Made by a program: the position numbers and the translations under genes | NCBI RefSeq assembly: GCF_904849725.1 | Contig: NC_058518.1 | Span: 393,563,581 to 393,627,580, forward strand | Length of the DNA: 64,000 nucleotides | Reading direction: 5' to 3' | Source: Hordeum vulgare subsp. vulgare | Lineage: Eukaryota; Streptophyta; Magnoliopsida; Poales; Poaceae | Shown: piece by piece, positions 58,450 to 64,000 of the stretch | How positions within the stretch are numbered: the first letter of the stretch is position 1 | Layout: each line of letters starts with the position of its first letter | Notes under the pieces: generated by a model | Told to the model about the DNA's origin: nothing | The model's input: the letters and a program-made list of their open reading frames with translations, nothing else | The model's database searches: none

Positions 58450-58581
58450 GTACATTGCATCAATGTTATCGAAAAAACTTCATCGATTCTTATTGGGAGC
58501 TTTGAATGCCCTATTCCTCGTGTCAAGATGAAGTATGAATTGCTTGTTGGGGAGATTCATATCCCCATTGAGGTGACTTAG
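58450..58581 (+). pseudogene. Gypsy-2 protease, last part
   Basis: Removing the solo LTR and one target copy restores a frame with INVIEKTSSILIGSFECPIP and VKMKYELLVGEIHIPIEVT, ending TAG at 58579-58581. No RT follows, so the polyprotein ends with the protease. Confidence 0.75.
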
Positions 58582-58798
58582 TGGCCATTCGAAAATTCTC
58601 CGTTCTCTCTTGCGATTCAAGAAAGTTTTGTCATAAGGATTTGATCAACCCCATTGACGGATTTCTTTCGATGACCATGAGATGGATGAATCAAAGAGTC
58701 ACATACCTCTGTTTTAAGCTTTCACTTTATTTTGCTTAGAAGAAAAATGATAGATTTAGTTTAGTTTTTCTTGTTTTCTGTTTTAGCATCCCAGACAA

Positions 58799-59353
58799 AA
58801 ATACCTCGAAAATAGAAGTTCTCCGATGGTCCTAAAAATCTAGTATGATTTTTTCTGGAATATTTGAAAAATACTGGGACTGAGAGCTGGCCTGGGGGCC
58901 ACACCAGTGGGCCATAAGACCTGTCACCGCGGGCTACCCCCTGGCCGCGGGGAGCAGGCTTGTGGGGCCCACAGGGCCCCCCTCCACTCATTCCAGCTCC
59001 CATCCTCTTCTTCTTCCTCCAGAAAAATTTGTTTCGCAGCTCAAACCCGTGTTCTTGCTCATTTGGCTGTGATTTTCGATCTCCTTGCTCAAAGCATCAT
59101 TATCCGAACCGTTTTGGGAAAATTTCTCCTTGGTAAGTGACTCCTCCATTGGTCCAATTAGTTTTTCCTCTAGTGCTTTATCCTTCGCATATTCTTGCTA
59201 CCTTGGTGACCCTGTTCTTGAGCTTGAAATGTTGATTTTAGCTGGTCCCAAGTAGTTTTAGCACGTGATACGGTCTCTAGGCACTAGTAGGAGTAGTTGC
59301 TACAAGGTGTGATTGGTCTTTATTCACTTTTCTCTTGAACTTCAAAATTTCAG
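58799..59353 (+). promoter_or_regulatory. Internal LTR-like promoter and leader intron of Gypsy-2
   Basis: The stretch 58799-58975 is homologous to the Gypsy-2 LTR at 52263-52425: GAAGTTCTCCGATGGTCCT against GAAGTTCTCGGAACATCCT, then TTTTTCTGGAATATTTGAAAAATAC, and the GC-rich GTGGGCC...CTGGCCGCGG...GGCTTGTGGGGCCCAC palindrome. No TATA box is kept. Downstream a consensus donor GTAAGT (59133) and acceptor TTTCAG (59353) bound a 221-bp intron ending 12 bp before the ATG of the next ORF. Confidence 0.6.
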
Positions 59354-59365
59354 CAAAGAGAAATT

Positions 59366-60388
59366 ATGTTCAGGAGGAAATTTCATGGTGGTTCCTCAAG
59401 TAAGAAGGGTCCCCGTCTTTCTTTTCGGGAGACCGATCCTTATCAACTAAGAGACGCACCGGTACAACCATGTGAATGGCCTTCCGATGAGTTCATGATC
59501 GAAGCAGGCTTCAAGGATGAATTTGATACACTTGTCCGCAATGCCGGGTTACAAGAATTCCTCTCGGATAAATGTGAACAGTATCCTATGCTCACTGCCT
59601 CTTTCGTGTGTAGATATAAATTTTCAGTTGGCCGTGACTCATCCATATTAATTGATTTGTATGATAAATCCTAGGCCATGGATTTGGAGGATTTCAATAG
59701 GATTTGCAAAATACTCGATGGGTGTAATCTTAAAGATCCTGCTAAATCTTCGGTTAGAGATTTTTTCTCTAGTATATCTATTGGAGAAACTAGAGACATC
59801 ACACAAGCTACCATAGGAAGCATTCATTTCCCTGCCTTGCACTACTTTGCCCTCTTCATAGGTAGATGCATTAACGGTAAGGTTGAACATTGTCATCTAT
59901 GCGCATCCGACCTTAGTATCCTTAAGAGCGCAGTTACCGGTGACAAAAGCTTCAACATGGGAGCTATTATAGCAAGGAGGCTGAATAAGAACGCTATTGA
60001 GGGAGATTTCTTTGGCGGCATCTATGCCACTCGCATAGCAAATTTTCTTGGAGTACCCATCCGCGCAGGAGATCCCCTGCTCCATACAGCTTCCCTTGAC
60101 CGCGTCGCTTTGACACGCTACCAGTTTCTTGAGAGGGATGATGAATCCCTCCTATACCGATTGATATTTAACCGGCAGCATGTCTTCCATATTACCCTTC
60201 CTGCTCCTACTTTCTTTGACTTTCAGGTAAAACGGAGATACTACATAACCATAGGAGAGGCAGAGGAGTATGAGAGGGAGGTGACGGCTGCTCGTCTTCG
60301 TGAGGCAGCTATTCAGGCAGTGGCTGCAGCGCTCCCGTATAACCCTGATTATGATTTTGGGTTTCGCCAGGACTGTCCTTGGGAGTAG
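59366..60388 (+). pseudogene. ATHILA-like additional ORF of Gypsy-2, one in-frame stop
   Basis: One frame of about 340 codons starts MFRRKFHGGSSSKKGPR and is split by a single TAG at 59672-59674 (DKS, stop, AMDLEDFNR). The position is usually a Tyr codon, so one C-to-G or equivalent change would explain it. Motifs include WPSDEFMIEAGFKDEFDTLV, ATIGSIHFPALHYFALFIGR, CINGKVEHCHLC and NFLGVPIR. These resemble the Arabidopsis retrotransposon ORF-1 (ATHILA) family, a plant-specific protein of unknown role carried by some Gypsy elements between pol and the 3' LTR. It follows the internal promoter and intron and was probably expressed from its own transcript. The stop leaves only 102 residues upstream. 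Confidence 0.8.
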
Positions 60389-62332
60389 ACCCAGCTAGGC
60401 CAAAAGCCTAAGCTTGGGGGAGTACGTGTTCTCACCGACTTTACATTCATGCTTATGCTTTCACTTTGTTAGTCGGTGTTCACACTTTGCCACTGTATTA
60501 TCCATACTAGTTTATTTTCGTTTTCTTGTTTTCTTGTTTTATGTCCTTTTGAGAAAACCCAAAAAGATTTTCCTTTCTTCTTTTGCTTGTTGGGAGTTTC
60601 CCCGTGTAAATAGTTTTCTTTTTCTTTGGGTCAAGGTAGAAGATATTGGTTACAATGTTTAGTGGCTCTTGCATGCATACCTATTTAGCTTTCAAAGAGC
60701 CATATTACTTTGTCTTCTCCTTTGTGTTTGCCTACAGATTCAGCTTAGTCCAATGCACGAGCACTCTTATTATTGTTCACATCGTTCGATCGTGCAAGTG
60801 AAAGGCAATAATGATGATATATGATGAAGTGAGTGAGACTGGAAAAGCTGGTATGAACTCTATCTATTTTGTTTTTGTAAATATGACTAGCTTGTCATCC
60901 CAGATTCAGCTTTGTTGTGAGAGAACCATGCTTGCAATGACAACTTAGAGATCATAGTTTCTGATGCCATGGTTATTTAGCTAGGAGCTTATAATGGTTT
61001 GTCTTGAATGCCAACATAGATTTTGAGATGACTATGATGTAGTATGACAGGATGGTATTCTCGTTTGAATGATTTAAGTGGCTTGACTTGGCGCATGTTC
61101 ATGCATGTAGTTGAAACAAATCAACATAGCCTCTATGATGTTCGTGTTCATGGTGATTTACATCCTGTTCATGCTTGCATTCCATGTTAGTCAAACTCAT
61201 TGCATCGTGATGATTGTTGTCGCTCTCTAGTTGGTCGCTTCCCAGTCTTTTGCTAGCCTTCACTTGTACTAAGCGGAATACTACTTCTGCATCCACTTCC
61301 ATAAACCCAAAAAAATTTCCATGAGAGTCCACCATACCTACCTATTTGCGGTATTTACCTGCCGTTCCAAGTAAATTTGCATGTGCCATTCTCTAAACCT
61401 TCAAGAAATATTCTATTTTGCATGCCCGAACCGCTCATGTGGTGACAAGGGGCTATTGGTATCTTCCATGTTAGGCGTGTTATCCTCGACATGTGTTTAT
61501 TCACTGTCATTCACAAGAAAGGGGTCGGTAATTGGAATGCCCAGTTCCACGCTTAAATCGAAAACATAACTGTAAAACAAGACTCCCCCCGGATTGATGT
61601 TAGTATGGACGGTACCCGAGGATTCGGCTAGCCGTGGAGTGTGATTGATTGGTGGTGGGGGAGTTAAAACTTTACTTTTCTGTTTGGGAACCGCCTATAG
61701 CATGAGTAGCGTGGAAGATATTGAGAACTCTTGGTCATTGCGTTGACAATGAAAGCATGCCACCCAAAATTATTAACTCTGTTTTCAAAGCTTGAGCTCT
61801 GGCACCTGTGCAAATCAATGCTTCCCTCTGCGAAGGGCCTGTCTATTTATTTTCTTGTTGAGTCATCCTCTTCTTGTATAAGCACCAATTAGAGAGCACC
61901 TCTGTCATTTTTATGCTTTATTTTTTATTTATATTGAGTATGACTATGACTGGATCTTCATTGCTATGAATTACAATGTTTAGTCAGCCCTTGATCTTTG
62001 AAAGTGCTCTGCATTTATGTTTTGCGGTCTCAGAAAGAGCTAGCGAGATACCACCTATTCATATTGCTTCATGCTTGTTTTGATTGAATTGTTGGTATGT
62101 GAAACTCATTGTTATTTGCTCGTTAGCTGATTATGCTATTGATATTAGTTTACCGTGAGACCTTTGTGTCACTTGTTGATGTGTTTAACTTGTGATCTTG
62201 CTAAAATTCTGGTTACGAGTTAGATATAGTTGCAACAACAAGATCAAACAAAGTTTGTCAAAGTTTTGCTTTCTCTTTCAGTTTGTCAACTGAGTTGCTT
62301 GAGGACAAACAAGGTTTTAAGCTTGGGGGAGT
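60389..62332 (+). other. Gypsy-2 non-coding 3' region with polypurine tract
   Basis: No coding motif. AAGCTTGGGGGAGT occurs at 60410 and again at 62319-62332 directly before the 3' LTR; the second is the polypurine tract. The text GAGGACAAACAAGGTTTTAAGCTTGG is typical of this Triticeae Gypsy group. Confidence 0.7.
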
Positions 62333-64000
62333 TGATAACGTATCTACTTTTCCAAACTCTTTTTCCCTTGTTTTGGACTCTAATTTGTATGATTTGAATG
62401 GAACTAACCCGGACTGACGCTGTTTTCAGCAGAATTGCCATGGTGTTGTTTTTGTGTAGAAATGGAAGTTCTCGGAACATCCTGAAAATTTACGGAGAAT
62501 TTTTCTGGAAAATATGAAAAATACCTGCGCAAAGCTCCACCTGAGGGGATGGACCAGTGGGCCACAAGCCCTGTTGCCGCGGCCTCCCCCCTTGGCCGCG
62601 ACAACCAAGCTTGTGGGGCCCACGTGGCTCTGCCGCCCCCAAACTCAGCTCTATAAATTCACTTTCGCCCAGGAAAAAAAATCAGAAGAGAAATTTTCAT
62701 GGCGTTTGTGATACGGAGGCGCCGCCACATCATGTTCTTCATCTGGAGGACAGATCTGGAGTCCGTTTTGGGCTCCGAAGAGGGGAAATCGTCGCCATCG
62801 TCATCATCAACCTTCTTCCCTCTCCAATTCCATGAAACTCTCATCGTTCGTGAGTAATCTATTCGTAGGCTCGCTGGGCGGTGATGAGTAGGATGAGATC
62901 TATCATGTAATCGAGTTAGTTTTGACGGGGGTTGATCCCTAGTATCCACTATGTTCTGAGATTGATGTTGCTACTACTTTGCCATGCTTAATGCTTGTCA
63001 CTAGGGCCCGAGTGCCATACTTTCAGATCTGAAATTATTATGTTGTCACCAATATATGTGTGTTTTAGATCCGATCTTGCAAGTTGTAGTTACCTACTAT
63101 GTTTTATGACCCGACAACCCCGGAGTGACAATAACTGGAACCACTCCCGGTGATGACCATAGTTTGAGGAGTTCATGTGTTCACCAAGTGGTAATGCGTT
63201 GTTTCAGTTCTTTATTAAAAGGAGAACCTTAATATCCCGTAGTATCCTTTTGGACCCCGCTGCCACGGGAGGGATGGACAATAGATGTCATGCAAGTTCT
63301 TTTCCCTAAGCACGTATGACTACACACGGAATGCATGCCTACATCACATTGACGAACGGGAGCTAGCCACATATCTCTCCGTGTTATAACAGTTGCATGA
63401 TGAATATCATCCAAACGAATCACCGACCCATTGCCTACGAGTTTGTCCCAGTGCTGCTGTTACTTGTCTTGCTTTATTGCTACTGTTGTTACTATTGTTG
63501 CTGCTGCTGTTACTTGCTACTACTGCTACTTGCTACTACTGTCACTATTGTTGTTCCTTGCTACTGCTGTTACTCGTTACACTGCTGCTACCTGCTACAA
63601 TTCTGGTTTGCTCGTCGTTGACGGGAAAAGACAATTTCCGTCGATGGGCAACTTCTGGCGCCATTGATACGACAGTTAGGAATAGTCTGCCATCAACAGA
63701 TCGTTTCTGACACCGTTGTTATCATACCACTTTGCTGCTGATACTTTGCTTGCAGATACTAATCTTTCAGGTGTGGTTGAATCTGATACATTCAGCTGCT
63801 AATACTCTAGAGTATCCTGTCACCTCCTGCCTGGCAAATCAACAAATTTGGGTTGAATACTCTACCCTCGAAAACTACCGCGAACCCACGCGCTGGTGGG
63901 CCATTGCAAGACAATTGCTAATTGTTGCGCAAGGGGGAGCAGTTCTGGCTCTGTTGTCGTGAAGGCATCAAGTCAGGGACTCGTCAACAACATTCTTCTA
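62333..64000 (+). repeat. 3' LTR of Gypsy-2 (right end outside window)
   Basis: It aligns with the 5' LTR from 52135 to at least 53816. It includes the palindrome (about 62556-62622), the TATA box (about 62650) and the trinucleotide-like tract (63449-63600, shorter than in the 5' LTR). Confidence 0.92.

Larger units (their letters stand above)
52135..64000 (+). mobile_element. Gypsy-2: non-autonomous element with gag-protease and an ATHILA-like ORF (right end outside window)
   Basis: The 5' LTR starts TGATACGTCTCCGTCG at 52135 and the 3' LTR at 62333. Between them are a primer site, degraded gag-protease (54058-58581), an internal LTR-like promoter with intron, a second ORF (59366-60388) and a 2-kb non-coding tail with polypurine tract. 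No RT or integrase is present. The left flank ATCTT (52130-52134) is the expected target duplication. A solo Angela-type LTR is nested at 56714-58449. The family resembles the abundant Triticeae WHAM/Sabrina group (name uncertain). Confidence 0.9.

Overview
The window is intergenic DNA from a large grass genome, almost certainly a Triticeae species (wheat, Aegilops or barley group). It holds BARE/Angela-like Copia LTRs beginning TGTTGGAAATATGCCCT, Triticeae-type Gypsy LTRs beginning TGATACGTCTCC, a Stowaway MITE with CTCCCTCCGTCC ends, a CACTA transposase remnant, a plant L1-type LINE and a probable Helitron. All family names come from recalled motifs, not from a search. I see no rRNA, tRNA, CRISPR or bacterial-type features. 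Only one locus looks like a host gene: a two-exon defensin-like cysteine-rich peptide gene on the minus strand at about 13.9-15.0 kb.

Layout from left to right. 1-8440 is a Copia element with a decayed coding region, its left LTR cut by the window edge. 8441-11134 is a 2.7 kb segment repeated at 18900-21607; the Copia element sits exactly at the left edge of the first copy, inside sequence that is still continuous in the second. 11135-11623 is a reverse-strand Gypsy LTR fragment. 11.6-18.9 kb is a low-copy-looking stretch with the defensin-like gene, a MITE in its intron, a minisatellite upstream of its promoter, a captured gene remnant and several tandem repeats. 19610-25232 is a probable Helitron (minus strand) with gene-like scraps. 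25233-33700 is a stack of reverse-strand pieces: LINE tail, one Gypsy LTR, then another, non-coding Gypsy element.

33.7-64 kb is one nest. A CACTA transposon (subterminal repeats at 33.7 kb, transposase remnant at 49.6-52.1 kb) was entered by two Gypsy elements. Gypsy-1 (35787-48945) carries gag and protease only and was itself entered by a 5.9 kb LINE (16-bp target duplication). Gypsy-2 (52135 to the window end) carries gag-protease plus a separate ATHILA-like ORF behind an internal LTR-like promoter and an intron; a solo Angela LTR (5-bp target duplication) sits in its protease frame. Neither Gypsy shows reverse transcriptase or integrase, so both would depend on helper elements. By-eye LTR divergence is about 3% (Copia), 3-4% (Gypsy-2) and 5-6% (overlapping part of Gypsy-1).
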